From contig WRLD01000003.1 of the NCBI GenBank assembly GCA_009777845.1, positions 92,148 through 134,935 on the forward strand: 42,788 bases of DNA, in the 5' to 3' direction. The DNA comes from Defluviitaleaceae bacterium (GTDB lineage Bacteria > Bacillota > Clostridia > Lachnospirales > WQUN01). Under the pieces are notes generated by a model. That model ran no database searches. It had not been told where the DNA came from and saw only the letters and a program-made list of their open reading frames with translations. A program made the translations under genes and the position numbers. This document shows, piece after piece, positions 1-7,725 of this stretch. The number at the start of each line of letters is the position of its first letter. Position 1 is the first letter of the stretch.

Positions 1-357
1 TGGGGCGAGGTCGTCTAGCAAGGGTCGCCATGTTTCAAAGGAGCGCGTGAGAATATCCTGCTCGGCAGGCGAAAGCGTAGCCGCCGAATGACGATAGCCT
101 GCCGCCATAGCATAAATTTGTGCCGCTTCAAATTTGTTTAGGTTGCGTGTTGGGTTAAAATTGTTGGCGGCATCGCCTACCATGAACGCGCCGTTTTCTG
201 GGTTGGATACCCAGTTTACCGCCTCGAACGCAAAATGGGAAATGGGGACATCTCGAAAGGTGGGGGATTGGGCTAGGAGGGGGAGCTGTGATAAGGCTAG
301 GATTAGTAAAATTGCAAGGGGTAGGGTTTTTAGGGGGGTTAGGTGGGTTAGTTTCAT
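1..357 (-). CDS. SLH-domain surface protein, 5' part only (runs off the window)
   Basis: Reading leftwards from an ATG at 357 the frame stays open for 119 codons to the window edge. The first ~30 residues form a signal peptide (MKLTHL, then a leucine-rich core, then LLAQS). It is followed by an S-layer homology motif at about residues 34-88: FRDVP, SHFAFEAVNWV, an NP-NGAFMVGD turn, FNPTRNLNKFEAAQIYAMAAGY. SLH domains bind pyruvylated secondary cell-wall polymer, so the mature protein should sit on the cell surface. The ATG is preceded by GAAAGGA about 11 nt upstream. The rest of the protein lies outside the window, so its specific role is unknown. There is no downstream gene to compare, and upstream lies a repeat-filled gap. 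Confidence 0.8.
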   Translation of the reverse strand, partial: MKLTHLTPLKTLPLAILLILALSQLPLLAQSPTFRDVPISHFAFEAVNWVSNPENGAFMVGDAANNFNPTRNLNKFEAAQIYAMAAGYRHSAATLSPAEQDILTRSFETWRPLLDDLAP

Positions 358-437
358 GGTAATAAACAGTCCTTTCTTGACTTGTCCTCGTTTGGGGTTG
401 GGCTTTTTAATTGGGGGCATTTTTTAAAGGCATGGTA

Positions 438-526
438 CGCGGATTTTCGCGGATTTTACGGATTTTCGCGGATTTTATCTTCGGAGGTTTTTAGAATCCG
501 CGTGAATCCGTGTAAATCCGTGTTCT
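438..526. repeat. GGATTT-type intergenic repeat, inverted pair
   Basis: Left half has four GGATTTT units separated by CGC or AC; right half has the opposite-strand form (AATCCGCG, AATCCGTG, AAATCCGTG). The two halves face each other and could fold as a long imperfect hairpin. The same family recurs at about 11.1, 16.2, 16.6, 28.7-28.9, 33.9, 34.1 and 34.9-35.4 kb. It fills the 358-614 gap together with a GAGGGGC/GCCCCTC hairpin near 583-600. Confidence 0.85.
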
Positions 527-614
527 TTTAATTTTTTGTAGAGCGGGAGTTTTGTAGAGTGGGAGCTTGTCCGTTTATCTTGGGAGGGGCAAAGCCCCTC
601 GCCTGCTTAACTGC

Positions 615-1577
615 TTAGCCTATTGGCGTGCAAATGAATGTCTTTATATTATCGCCGTGGCGTAACTGCTCTAACGCCGTTTTGGCGGTACTTTCGTCTT
701 GGAAATACGCAAACACCGAGGAACCAGTGCCGCTCATTTGTGCGCCTAACGCGCCGAGCTTTTTAAATCGGTTGATTATTTCGGTGATTTGGGGGTGAAT
801 GGACGTGGTAAGCGGTGTGAAAAAATTATATAAGGAGCAAGCAATTTTCGTGGGGTCGTTTGTTTTTAGGGCTTGCAGGAAGTTTTTACGGCGTAGTGTG
901 GTAGTTTCATTTTCGTCAGTTCGTGCAACATTCGCTTGTCCAAAAATTTCATTTTCGCCAGAATGTGCAACATTCGCCCTCTCAAAAATTTCCCGAGTAG
1001 AAACAAAAATGTTAGGGCAAGCAACTACTATACAACATGGCGGGTGGGGTTGCAGGGCTGTGATTCTCTCGCCTATGCCCTCTACTAACGCAGTGCCGCC
1101 AGTCAGACAAAAGGGAACGTCTGCGCCGAGTGATTTTCCTATTTTTAGCAGATTTTCCGCAGGAATGGCTAGGTCAAAAAGCGCGTTAATGCCCAAAAGC
1201 GCAGCGGCGGCGTTACTGCTACCGCCCGCAAGCCCTGCGCCAACGGGGATTTTTTTCGTTAGCTTAAAATTTATGCCGTGGGGCAGGTTGTATTCTTGGT
1301 CTAGTAGCCTTGCCGCCTTGATGATTAGGTTAGTTTCGTCCAGTGGTAGGCTTGGATTGTCGCACTCTAGCACGAACAAATGTTCACTGTTGGGGGACAG
1401 CTCCAGCTCGTCACAAAGACTAATGCTCTGCATTACGGAAGAAATATCGTGAAAACCATCGTTTCTTTTGTTTAGAACGTCCAAAAAAAGGTTAATTTTG
1501 GCAGGTGCTTGTACTTTTACAAAACCCCCTGTACACAACAGGGGGTTTTGTAGGAAGTCGGGGGTAAAGCTAAGCAT
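615..1577 (-). CDS. ispE: 4-diphosphocytidyl-2-C-methyl-D-erythritol kinase (IspE)
   Basis: GHMP-family kinase of the non-mevalonate (MEP) isoprenoid pathway; it phosphorylates the 2-hydroxyl of CDP-methylerythritol. Visible signatures are APAKINLFLDV (catalytic Lys at residue 27), the glycine-rich ATP loop PVGAGLAGGSSNAAA (111-125), GADVPFCLTGG with the catalytic Asp153, and the C-terminal MSGTGSSVFAYF. At 320 aa it is about 30 longer than usual. The excess is an N-terminal extension of ~20 residues before KVQAPAKIN, which encodes a perfect DNA hairpin, and a tandem 14-residue duplication (196-223). No good Shine-Dalgarno precedes the ATG, so the start is uncertain, but no ATG or GTG lies between it and the core. 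It follows rpsI by 7 nt and is probably cotranscribed. Confidence 0.93.
   Translation of the reverse strand: MLSFTPDFLQNPLLCTGGFVKVQAPAKINLFLDVLNKRNDGFHDISSVMQSISLCDELELSPNSEHLFVLECDNPSLPLDETNLIIKAARLLDQEYNLPHGINFKLTKKIPVGAGLAGGSSNAAAALLGINALFDLAIPAENLLKIGKSLGADVPFCLTGGTALVEGIGERITALQPHPPCCIVVACPNIFVSTREIFERANVAHSGENEIFGQANVARTDENETTTLRRKNFLQALKTNDPTKIACSLYNFFTPLTTSIHPQITEIINRFKKLGALGAQMSGTGSSVFAYFQDESTAKTALEQLRHGDNIKTFICTPIG
909..992 (-). repeat. 42-bp tandem duplication inside ispE
   Basis: Two adjacent 42-bp units encode EIFERANVAHSGEN and EIFGQANVARTDEN (ispE residues 196-209 and 210-223). The frame is kept. The insert lies between the CPNIFVSTR strand and the C-terminal lobe, a position where family members have a variable loop. 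Confidence 0.85.
1521..1554. terminator. Perfect hairpin inside the ispE N-terminal codons, terminator-like
   Basis: ACAAAACCCCCTG and CAGGGGGTTTTGT are perfect inverted arms around a 7-nt loop. In the direction of rpsI and ispE transcription the hairpin is followed by a short T-containing tract. It may attenuate or terminate the rplM-rpsI transcript, although it is inside the longest ispE frame. Confidence 0.45.
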
Positions 1578-1584
1578 ATAAAAA

Positions 1585-1977
1585 TTAGCGTTTCGAGAAC
1601 TGCGGCGCGCGTCTTGCGCCTTTTAAGCCGTATTTTTTACGCTCTTTCATGCGTGGGTCGCGTGTAAGGAAGCCCGCTTTTTTAAGCGGCCCGCGGAAAT
1701 CGCCGTCTGCGATAAGCAACGCACGCGAAATGCCGTGGCGAATTGCGCCCGCTTGCCCTGTGTAGCCGCCGCCGAAAACATTAACCTTTACATCAAATTT
1801 ATTCAATGTGCCAGTTAATTCCAGTGGCTGACGTACAATGAGCTTTAGCGTATCTAGCCCAAAATAGTCGTCGATACCGCGCTTGTTAATTGAAATATTG
1901 CCTTTTCCAGGCAGAAGATACACACGCGCAACCGCGCTTTTCCTTCTCCCCGTTCCATAATAAGAAACTGCTGCCAT
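1585..1977 (-). CDS. rpsI: 30S ribosomal protein S9
   Basis: 130 aa, the usual length of bacterial S9. Typical features are the N-terminal [16 protein letters not shown], the [22 protein letters not shown] core, and the C-terminal basic tail [18 protein letters not shown] that reaches towards the P-site tRNA. It follows rplM with a 5-nt gap, the conserved L13-S9 pair. An AAGGAG-like site sits in the end of rplM upstream of the ATG. It is transcribed from the rplM promoter and hence under L13 leader control. Confidence 0.98.
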   Translation of the reverse strand: MAAVSYYGTGRRKSAVARVYLLPGKGNISINKRGIDDYFGLDTLKLIVRQPLELTGTLNKFDVKVNVFGGGYTGQAGAIRHGISRALLIADGDFRGPLKKAGFLTRDPRMKERKKYGLKGARRAPQFSKR

Positions 1978-1982
1978 TATGA

Positions 1983-2426
1983 TTACTCCTTATTACAAAG
2001 TATAAGTGCCTCGGGCTGTTGCGCCTGGTGCTTATGCTCAGGCCCCGCATACACATGAAATTTTTCAAACATTTTGCGGCCCAAATTGTTCTTAGGCAGC
2101 ATACCCTTTACCGCATGGGAAAGCACAAACTCGGGCTTTTTGTTAAGCATGTCCTTGAGCTTTGTTTCCTTGCGGCGGCCGATGTGGCCAGAGTGCCTTA
2201 CATAGGTCTTTTGTTCCAATTTGCGGCCTGTTACTACAATTTTATCCGCATTTACGACAATAATATAATCGCCTGTATCTACAGAGGGGCTATAAGTGGG
2301 TTTATGCTTGCCTCTTAAAATATGAGCGATTTGCGAAGAAAGTCTGCCCAAATTCTGGCCCTCAGCGTCTACAACAAACCATTTACGCTGAACCTCTTGG
2401 GGCTTAGTGATGTGGGTGGAACGCAT
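1983..2426 (-). CDS. rplM: 50S ribosomal protein L13
   Basis: 147 aa, a normal L13 length. Diagnostic segments are [33 protein letters not shown] in the first 50 residues, [29 protein letters not shown], and [35 protein letters not shown]. The ATG has an AAGGAGT site 7 nt upstream. It is the first gene of the rplM-rpsI(-ispE) operon, preceded by a structured leader and a good sigma-A promoter. Confidence 0.98.
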   Translation of the reverse strand: MRSTHITKPQEVQRKWFVVDAEGQNLGRLSSQIAHILRGKHKPTYSPSVDTGDYIIVVNADKIVVTGRKLEQKTYVRHSGHIGRRKETKLKDMLNKKPEFVLSHAVKGMLPKNNLGRKMFEKFHVYAGPEHKHQAQQPEALILCNKE

Positions 2427-2444
2427 TTTAAAAACTCCTTAATT

Positions 2445-2493
2445 CGTGCCGCCCGTAACGGCAACACGTCAATATCTTAATCGGGGCTAAGAT
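2445..2493 (-). promoter_or_regulatory. L13 autogenous leader (L13_leader-like RNA)
   Basis: Between the predicted transcription start (~2497) and the rplM Shine-Dalgarno, the minus strand has two hairpins. The first pairs ATCTTA with TAAGAT (2474-2493); the second pairs CGTG-TGCC with GGCG-CACG (2445-2468). Position and layout match the Firmicutes L13 leader family, in which L13 binds its own mRNA. The family assignment is by position and shape, not by a covariance model. Confidence 0.65.
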
Positions 2494-2503
2494 GTTTGGA
2501 GTT

Positions 2504-2532
2504 ATGATAAATTATATGCTGGGAAAAGTCAA
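2504..2532 (-). promoter_or_regulatory. Sigma-A promoter of rplM-rpsI
   Basis: On the minus strand TTGACT (2527-2532), a 17-nt spacer and TATCAT (2504-2509). A start about 7 nt on would place the 5' end right at the first leader hairpin. Confidence 0.75.
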
Positions 2533-2608
2533 ATATAATTTTTTTTGGGAATTTGTGGGTGGGGTTTTGTGGGGGTCTTTCTACCTCCATTATTAGGAAA
2601 AGTTTGTC

Positions 2609-2637
2609 TTGACATGTCCTTTGAAAATTGGTATGCT
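2609..2637 (+). promoter_or_regulatory. Sigma-A promoter upstream of the small hydrophobic gene
   Basis: TTGACA (2609-2614), 17-nt spacer, TATGCT (2632-2637). The transcript would have a ~260-nt leader before the gene at 2902. That leader carries a GTATCT/AGATAC hairpin near 2709-2731, an AGAGGAG site with no start codon at the right distance, and two competing stems near 2791-2877. Confidence 0.65.
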
Positions 2638-2790
2638 ACGCTTAGGTGTTATTCTACGATGTGTTATACTTAGTAAGTTGGACTGAAAAAGTGTAACATA
2701 TTGTAGTAGTGTATCTGGTAATATACTAGATACCGCATCAGAGGAGAAAGTATTACAAACCGAAATTAGCGTATGTATGGTTGATTTGCT

Positions 2791-2877
2791 GAGCTGTTGG
2801 TTTGTTATGCCTTTTTTCCTTAAATATCCCTTTTATTATTTGAGGTTCTACTTAGGCTAACAGCTCTTATAGTAGAA
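2791..2877 (+). promoter_or_regulatory. Structured leader segment just before the toxin-like gene
   Basis: GAGCTGTT (2791-2798) is complementary to AACAGCTC (2859-2866). The second arm lies inside the loop of another stem, TTCTACT (2846-2852) with AGTAGAA (2871-2877), which is followed by TTTTTTATTTT. The two can form a pseudoknot or alternate as a terminator/antiterminator. The ribosome site AGGAGG starts only 12 nt after the second stem. Confidence 0.45.
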
Positions 2878-2901
2878 TTTTTTATTTTAGGAGGGGTGAG
2901 C

Positions 2902-3138
2902 ATGTTTGATATATTGATAGCAATAATAGCCCTTTTTGCTATATTGATAGCACTAATAGACCTTGTTTTAGTTATATATATAGGTAATATCTTCCTTAAT
3001 ATTTCAAGTAAAAACAACGAGGAAGTCTTTACTGAAACATCTGTTGAACTTGCGAAAATATTCAAAATATGGCAAAAAAACCATATAAAAAGAAACATGA
3101 AAAAACCAGAGGATAATTCAAGCCAAGATGGGGCTTAA
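2902..3138 (+). CDS. Small hydrophobic protein, holin-like/type I toxin-like (unproven)
   Basis: 78 aa. The ATG at 2902 has AGGAGG 7 nt upstream, a better start than the in-frame GTG at 2896. Residues 3-31 form one long transmembrane helix (alternating I, L, A, F, V) that begins right at the N-terminus. A polar, charged tail follows (SSKNNEEVF, KNHIKRNMKKPEDN). This shape, a short N-terminal membrane helix plus charged tail with a long structured 5' leader, resembles the putative holin-like toxins (TxpA-type) of Firmicutes. I see no clear antitoxin RNA, and no sequence motif settles the family. It could be an ordinary small membrane protein. It sits between rplM and rplJ, next to a palindromic repeat element. 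Confidence 0.6.
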   Translation: MFDILIAIIALFAILIALIDLVLVIYIGNIFLNISSKNNEEVFTETSVELAKIFKIWQKNHIKRNMKKPEDNSSQDGA

Positions 3139-3177
3139 TGGTATTTTGGTAGCAATTGTCAATTTGCAAGGGCTTTC

Positions 3178-3288
3178 GTAGGGGACGGATTTATCCGTCC
3201 CGAGGTGCTAGCGTTCGTCAATTCGGGCAGGGCAACGTCCATTGACGCAGAGCGATGTAGCCTCGGGACGGATAAATCCGTCCCCTAC
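3178..3288. repeat. 111-bp double-palindrome element, copy 1
   Basis: Begins GTAGGGGACGGATTTATCC and ends with the reverse complement. Each end is itself a palindrome (GGGACGGAT / ATCCGTCCC), so the element can fold as two hairpins around a ~55-nt centre containing TTCGTCAATTCGGG and AACGTCCATTGACGCAGAGC. No ORF is carried. It is followed by the module (ACGCATGAAGCCGAAACATATAA) that also flanks other copies. Confidence 0.88.
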
Positions 3289-3381
3289 AATTACCCCGCA
3301 ATAAACGCATGAAGCCGAAACATATAAATTAAACGTGGATTTGGCGGAAACGGTGCAGTCGTGAACGGTGACATTTTTTTC

Positions 3382-3410
3382 TTGACAAATCCCCCTCACT
3401 CCGCTAAACT
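3382..3410 (+). promoter_or_regulatory. Sigma-A promoter of rplJ-rplL
   Basis: TTGACA (3382-3387), 17-nt spacer, TAAACT (3405-3410), after a T-rich stretch. The predicted start (~3417) falls just before the L10 leader. Confidence 0.7.
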
Positions 3411-3420
3411 CACACCACCA

Positions 3421-3530
3421 TAGACAGTAGGTGTGCTTTCTGCGCGTAAATCCTACCGAGGTACGCATACGCATTACTAAGACTATGCAGTCCTGACTAT
3501 GGTACGACCATGTCTAGGGCTTTTTTTATT
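3421..3530 (+). promoter_or_regulatory. L10 (rplJL) leader with terminator-like 3' end
   Basis: TAGACA at 3421 is complementary to TGTCTA (3510-3515), closing a multi-hairpin region. It contains AGTAGGTGTGC, TCCTACCGAGG and an ATGGT/ACCAT hairpin, then GGGC and a run of seven T. CCATAG just upstream can also pair with CTATGG (3497-3502), giving alternative folds. This matches the layout of the Firmicutes L10 leader, where L10-(L12)4 binds the transcript. No covariance search was run. Confidence 0.7.
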
Positions 3531-3572
3531 GCTTCACGTCAACTGCCCTAATACAAAAGGAGGTGTAAGCAG

Positions 3573-4079
3573 ATGACAAATTTGGAAAAAAATCGCAAGG
3601 CTAAAGAGGCCGTGGTACAGGAAATACGCGAAAAGCTCGAACGCGCTAAGTCCGTAGTGCTTGTGGATTCCCGCGGGCTTTCTGTGGCACAGGACACCAC
3701 CCTGCGTAAATCGTTGCGTAAGGCGGGCGGAATAGATTACAAGGTCTACAAAAATTCCATGCTAAACTTCGCGATTGAGGGTACGGAATTTAGCGGCCTA
3801 AAGGAATATCTCAAAGGGCCTACGGCTGTCGCTTTTTCATATGAAGATGCAACCGCGGCGGCGGCGGCTATTTCAAAGAATTTGAAAGCTATGCCAGCGT
3901 TGGAATTTAAGGCGAGCGCGATTGACGGCGAAATTTATGATGCCGACAAAACTAAGGCAATCGCAGAAATTCCGTCCCGCGAGGTACTTCTTTCCAGACT
4001 TCTCGGCTCGTTCAAGTCGCCGCTTGCGAGCTTCGCACGCGTTATCAACGCAATCGCAGAGAAACAAAGTGAGCAGTAA
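3573..4079 (+). CDS. rplJ: 50S ribosomal protein L10
   Basis: 168 aa, normal for L10. N-terminal globular domain with KAKEAVVQEIREKLERAKSVVLVDSRGLSV, then RKSLRKAGGIDYKVYKNSM and GPTAVAFSYEDATAAA. The C-terminal helix that anchors L7/L12 dimers ends SPLASFARVINAIAEKQ. The ATG has AGGAGGTG upstream. It lies 68 nt before rplL, and both are expressed from the promoter at 3382. The usual upstream partners rplK and rplA are not present in the window. Confidence 0.97.
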   Translation: MTNLEKNRKAKEAVVQEIREKLERAKSVVLVDSRGLSVAQDTTLRKSLRKAGGIDYKVYKNSMLNFAIEGTEFSGLKEYLKGPTAVAFSYEDATAAAAAISKNLKAMPALEFKASAIDGEIYDADKTKAIAEIPSREVLLSRLLGSFKSPLASFARVINAIAEKQSEQ

Positions 4080-4147
4080 CACCATAATTGTACACAGTGG
4101 GTTTATAGCCCATATTAACGAATATACTTCCAAGGAGGAACTAAAAA

Positions 4148-4528
4148 ATGGCTAAATTAGCAATTGCTGACATTATTGCGGCAGTAAAGGATTTAAGCGT
4201 ACTGGAACTAAACGAGCTTGTGAAAGCGGCAGAGGAAGAATTTGGCGTAAGCGCGGCTGCTGGCGTAATGGTAGCCGCAGGCCCTGCGGCAGGCGGCGGA
4301 GAAGCCGCGGAAGAAAAAACCGAGTTTGACATCGAGCTTACAGACGTAGGCGCAGAAAAAATCAAGGTAATCAAAATCGTTCGCGAAATCACAGGTCTTG
4401 GCCTAAAAGAAGCCAAAGAAATGGTAGACGGCGCGCCCAAAATTATGAAAGAGGGTTCACCTAAAGCCGAAGCCGACGAAATAGTAAAAAAACTCGCCGA
4501 AGTAGGCGCGAAGGCTACATTAAAATAA
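4148..4528 (+). CDS. rplL: 50S ribosomal protein L7/L12
   Basis: 126 aa. The N-terminal dimerisation domain (about 1-35: [30 protein letters not shown]) is joined by an Ala/Gly-rich hinge ([14 protein letters not shown]) to the C-terminal factor-binding domain. That domain has [28 protein letters not shown] and ends EVGAKATLK. The start has AAGGAGGA upstream. It forms the multicopy stalk with L10 and recruits translational GTPases. rpoB normally follows in Firmicutes, but here the operon ends in strong hairpins and ppdK follows. Confidence 0.98.
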   Translation: MAKLAIADIIAAVKDLSVLELNELVKAAEEEFGVSAAAGVMVAAGPAAGGGEAAEEKTEFDIELTDVGAEKIKVIKIVREITGLGLKEAKEMVDGAPKIMKEGSPKAEADEIVKKLAEVGAKATLK

Positions 4529-4604
4529 TTGATTTTTTGAACAATTATTTTGCAGGGGGCGCTGCCCCCTGCACCCCCGCTTCTTTTTTTGGAAAAAAAG
4601 AAGC
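4524..4604 (+). terminator. Hairpin cluster ending the rplJL transcript
   Basis: Three successive perfect stems: AATAATTG/CAATTATT (4524-4549), GCAGGGGGC/GCCCCCTGC (4552-4572) and a 12-bp stem of T-rich and A-rich arms GCTTCTTTTTTT/AAAAAAAGAAGC (4579-4604). The GCAGGGGGC stem has a near-identical partner at 4919-4940, upstream of ppdK. Confidence 0.7.
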
Positions 4605-4830
4605 AAAAAAACTTTAATATTTGTGTTGGTTTGGCGTGGGTGGGGACGGTGTTTTTGTATGGCGGTTTGATTTTAGGGTAATGATTACCAGCTTGCGGGG
4701 GTTTTTGTAGGAGGATAGCTTCCTCGCCCTGCGGTTGCGTGCATACCTCGGGAGGGGCAAGCCCCTCCCCTACAATAAACCATCATATCTGCCATGCAAT
4801 CGAATCGCCCTAGTGTCCCCTGCGTGACGA

Positions 4831-4894
4831 CAATCCCACCACAGTATATCGTAAACGCCCCCCGCAGGGGCAATCCCACCACAGTATATCGTAA
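4831..4894. repeat. Two direct copies of a 24-bp sequence upstream of ppdK
   Basis: CAATCCCACCACAGTATATC plus GTAA occurs at 4831-4854 and 4871-4894, 40 nt apart. The surrounding 4605-4967 gap also has GGGAGGGGC/GCCCCTCCC near 4750-4770 and the GCAGGGGGC/GCGCCCCCTGC hairpin at 4919-4940. No promoter is obvious here; one may lie within these repeats. Confidence 0.8.
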
Positions 4895-4967
4895 TCAGCC
4901 CTCCGCTAGGAGCGGGGGTGCAGGGGGCAGCGCCCCCTGCAAAAACAAAACAACAGGAGGCCAAAAT

Positions 4968-7595
4968 ATGGCACATAAATACGTATACATGTTCAAAGAA
5001 GGCGACGCTACCATGCGTAACCTTTTGGGCGGCAAAGGTGCTAACCTTTCGGAAATGACCAATATGGGCATACCCGTACCCAACGGCTTCATAGTAACAA
5101 CCGAAGCATGTACGCTTTACAACTCGTCCGGCAAGGTAATGTCAGCCGACATAAAAAAACAAATCGACGAATGTATCGCACAGCTCGAAGCAACAAGCGG
5201 CAAAAAATTCGGCGATGCTGTAAACCCACTGCTGGTGTCGGTACGTTCTGGCGCAAGAGCCTCTATGCCAGGCATGATGGACACCGTGCTTAACCTCGGA
5301 ATCAACGACGAGGTAGCCGAAGCGTTAGCAAAAAAAGCGGGCGCTTCCTTTGCGTACGACTCGTACCGCCGCTTTATTATGATGTTCGCGGACGTTGTTA
5401 TCGGCGTAAGCAAGCACAAATTCGAGCATGACCTCGACCATTATAAGCAGTCAAAGGGCTACAAATCCGACGACGATATGACAGCCGACGACTGGAAAGC
5501 GATTGTAGAGCTTTTCAAAAAAATCTACCGCGACGACCAAGGCAAGGACTTCACCACAGATGCAAAGGAACAGCTTTACGGCGCAATCACCGCCGTTTTC
5601 CAATCCTGGGACAACGAGCGCGCGTTCGCGTACCGCCGTATGCACGACATTCCCTACGAATGGGGAACAGCCGTAAATATACAAGAAATGGTTTTCGGAA
5701 ACCTCGGCGCGACCTCTGGTACAGGCGTTGTGTTTACGCGTAACCCTGCCACAGGCGAGAACAAAATTTACGGCGAATACCTTATGAACGCACAAGGCGA
5801 GGACGTTGTCGCAGGCGTTCGCACACCAAAGGATTTTAACGACCTTGCAACCGATTCACCTAAATGCTACGAGGAATTTTTGGCAATCGCGAAAAAACTC
5901 GAAGGGCATTACAAATATATGCAGGACATGGAGTTTACCATCGAGGACGGAACGCTTCACATCTTGCAAACGCGTAACGGAAAATGTACCGCACAAGCGG
6001 CGCTTCGTCTAGCCGTAGAGCTTGTGAACGAGGGCGTTGTTACTAAAGAGGAAGCTATTCGCCAGGTTGACCCGCGCGCGCTAGACCAGCTTCTTCACCC
6101 CATGTTTGACCCTGCGGCGTTAGCGGCAGGTAAAGTCGTAGGCTCTGCGCTTCCTGCTTCGCCCGGCGCGGCGGCAGGTAAGGTTTACTTTGAAGCAAAA
6201 GATGCCGTTGTGGCAAAGGAACGCGGCGAGCGCGTAATTCTCGTGCGTTTGGAAACCTCGCCCGACGATATTATCGGCATGGAAGTATCGCAGGGTATTC
6301 TTACCGCTCGCGGCGGCAACACAAGCCATGCGGCGGTTGTAGCTCGCGGAATGGGTACTTGCTGTGTTTCTGGCTGCGAGGATATTAAATTCGGCACCAA
6401 GGAATTTACACTTGGCGGCGTAACCTTCAAAGAGGGCGATTATGTTTCTCTTGACGGCTCTACAGGAAAGGTTTACCAAGGCGATATTCCTACCGTTCCC
6501 GCAGAAATAGCAGGAAACTTTGAAATTTTCATGGACTGGGTAAAAGCTGTGCCTAACCAAATGGGCGTTCGCGCAAACGCAGATTCGCCTAAGGACGCGC
6601 TTAAAGCCCTTGAATTTGGCGCAGTAGGTATCGGGCTTTGCCGTACGGAGCATATGTTCTTTGATGCCGACCGTATTCCCAAAATGCGTAAAATGATTTT
6701 GGCAGACACAGAAGCAGAACGCCGCGCGGCTCTTGACGAGCTTCTTCCTTTCCAACGCACAGATTTCAAAGAAATCTACGAGGTAATGCAAGACCGCCCC
6801 GTTACTATTCGCCTGCTCGACCCGCCGTTGCATGAGTTTATGCCCACAAAAGATGAGGACTTTGCTTCTCTCGCTACGGAAATGGGCAAAACTGCACAGC
6901 AAATTAAGGAACGCGCGGAATCCTTGCATGAGCTTAACCCAATGATGGGACATCGCGGCTGTCGTTTGGCTGTAAGCTACCCAGAAATCGCGCAAATGCA
7001 AACACGCGCTATTATCGAAGCGGCCTTGGAAGTGAAAAAATCCAGCGGCTTAGACATTAAGCCAGAAATTATGATACCCCTAGTGGGCGACATAAAGGAA
7101 ACCCGCTATGTGAAAGAAATCGTGCAAAAACAAGCAAACGAGCTTTGCGAACAGGCTGGCGTAAAGCTAGATTACCAAGTAGGAACAATGATGGAAATTC
7201 CGCGCGCTTGCTTAATCGCAGACGGCATTGCGGGCGAAGCAGAATTTTTCTCGTTTGGCACAAACGACCTCACGCAAATGGTTTACGGGCTTTCCCGCGA
7301 CGACGCTGGCCGTATTCTCAAGGACTATATCGAAAACAACATCTACGAGGGCGACCCGACCGCGCGTCTTGACCAGGTGGGCGTGGGACAGCTTATGAAA
7401 ACCGCAATCAAAAAAGGACGTTCTGTTAAGCCCAAGCTAAAAATCGGTATTTGCGGCGAACACGGCGGAGAGCCTTCGAGCATAATGTTCTGCCACAAGG
7501 TTGGGCTTGACTATGTGTCTTGCTCGCCGTTCCGTGTGCCTATTGCGAGGTTGTCTGCGGCGCAGGCGGCTTTGGCAGGGGAAAAGTTTGATTAG
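4968..7595 (+). CDS. ppdK: Pyruvate, phosphate dikinase
   Basis: 875 aa, close to the 874-residue Clostridium symbiosum enzyme. It interconverts pyruvate, ATP and Pi with PEP, AMP and PPi, in the cytosol, in glycolysis or gluconeogenesis of many anaerobes. The N-terminal ATP-grasp domain starts YVYMFKEGDATMRNLLGGKGANL. The swivelling phosphohistidine domain has GGNTSHAAVVARGMG with phospho-His454 and regulatory-type Thr452. The C-terminal PEP/pyruvate TIM barrel has IGLCRTEHMFF, FGTNDLTQM and GICGEHGGEPSS with the catalytic Cys829. The start at 4968 (MAHKYVY) has CAGGAGG 8 nt upstream; the frame is open 58 codons further but through repeats. Its stop is followed directly by a terminator-like repeat. 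Confidence 0.97.
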   Translation: MAHKYVYMFKEGDATMRNLLGGKGANLSEMTNMGIPVPNGFIVTTEACTLYNSSGKVMSADIKKQIDECIAQLEATSGKKFGDAVNPLLVSVRSGARASMPGMMDTVLNLGINDEVAEALAKKAGASFAYDSYRRFIMMFADVVIGVSKHKFEHDLDHYKQSKGYKSDDDMTADDWKAIVELFKKIYRDDQGKDFTTDAKEQLYGAITAVFQSWDNERAFAYRRMHDIPYEWGTAVNIQEMVFGNLGATSGTGVVFTRNPATGENKIYGEYLMNAQGEDVVAGVRTPKDFNDLATDSPKCYEEFLAIAKKLEGHYKYMQDMEFTIEDGTLHILQTRNGKCTAQAALRLAVELVNEGVVTKEEAIRQVDPRALDQLLHPMFDPAALAAGKVVGSALPASPGAAAGKVYFEAKDAVVAKERGERVILVRLETSPDDIIGMEVSQGILTARGGNTSHAAVVARGMGTCCVSGCEDIKFGTKEFTLGGVTFKEGDYVSLDGSTGKVYQGDIPTVPAEIAGNFEIFMDWVKAVPNQMGVRANADSPKDALKALEFGAVGIGLCRTEHMFFDADRIPKMRKMILADTEAERRAALDELLPFQRTDFKEIYEVMQDRPVTIRLLDPPLHEFMPTKDEDFASLATEMGKTAQQIKERAESLHELNPMMGHRGCRLAVSYPEIAQMQTRAIIEAALEVKKSSGLDIKPEIMIPLVGDIKETRYVKEIVQKQANELCEQAGVKLDYQVGTMMEIPRACLIADGIAGEAEFFSFGTNDLTQMVYGLSRDDAGRILKDYIENNIYEGDPTARLDQVGVGQLMKTAIKKGRSVKPKLKIGICGEHGGEPSSIMFCHKVGLDYVSCSPFRVPIARLSAAQAALAGEKFD

Positions 7596-7596
7596 G

Positions 7597-7722
7597 GGGG
7601 CATAGCCCCTTTTCACCGCTGTACCTTGGTGGGAATTTCGTCACGAGCCTTGAGGCATAGCCTCTTTTCTCCGACTTTCCCTTGGTGGGAATTTCGTCAC
7701 GAGCCTTGGGGCTTGTGGGAAT
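7597..7722 (+). repeat. Terminator-like 3'-end repeat, two full units and a partial, after ppdK
   Basis: Unit 1 starts GGGGCATAGCCCC-TTTTCACCG and ends TTGGTGGGAATTTCGTCACGAGCCTT. Unit 2 repeats this but with GAGGCATAGCCTC, so both sides of the stem changed together. A third, shorter piece (GGGGCTTGTGGGAAT) follows. The hairpin plus T tract lies directly after the ppdK stop codon. Confidence 0.85.
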
Positions 7723-7725
7723 AGA

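Noticed and set aside
799..1452. 217-codon open frame on the plus strand
   Set aside because: Lies antisense to the clear ispE gene, has no ribosome site and a low-complexity Ser/Arg-rich product.
2776..2859. 27-codon hydrophobic frame starting MVDLLSCWFV in the leader of the toxin-like gene
   Set aside because: No ribosome site at a usable distance; the same bases form leader stems.
4794..4967. 58-codon N-terminal extension of ppdK
   Set aside because: It runs through direct repeats and hairpins, while the ATG at 4968 has a strong ribosome site and gives the normal protein length.
6120..7001. 293-codon open frame antisense to ppdK
   Set aside because: Shadow of the highly biased ppdK codons; Cys/Arg/His-rich product with no domain.
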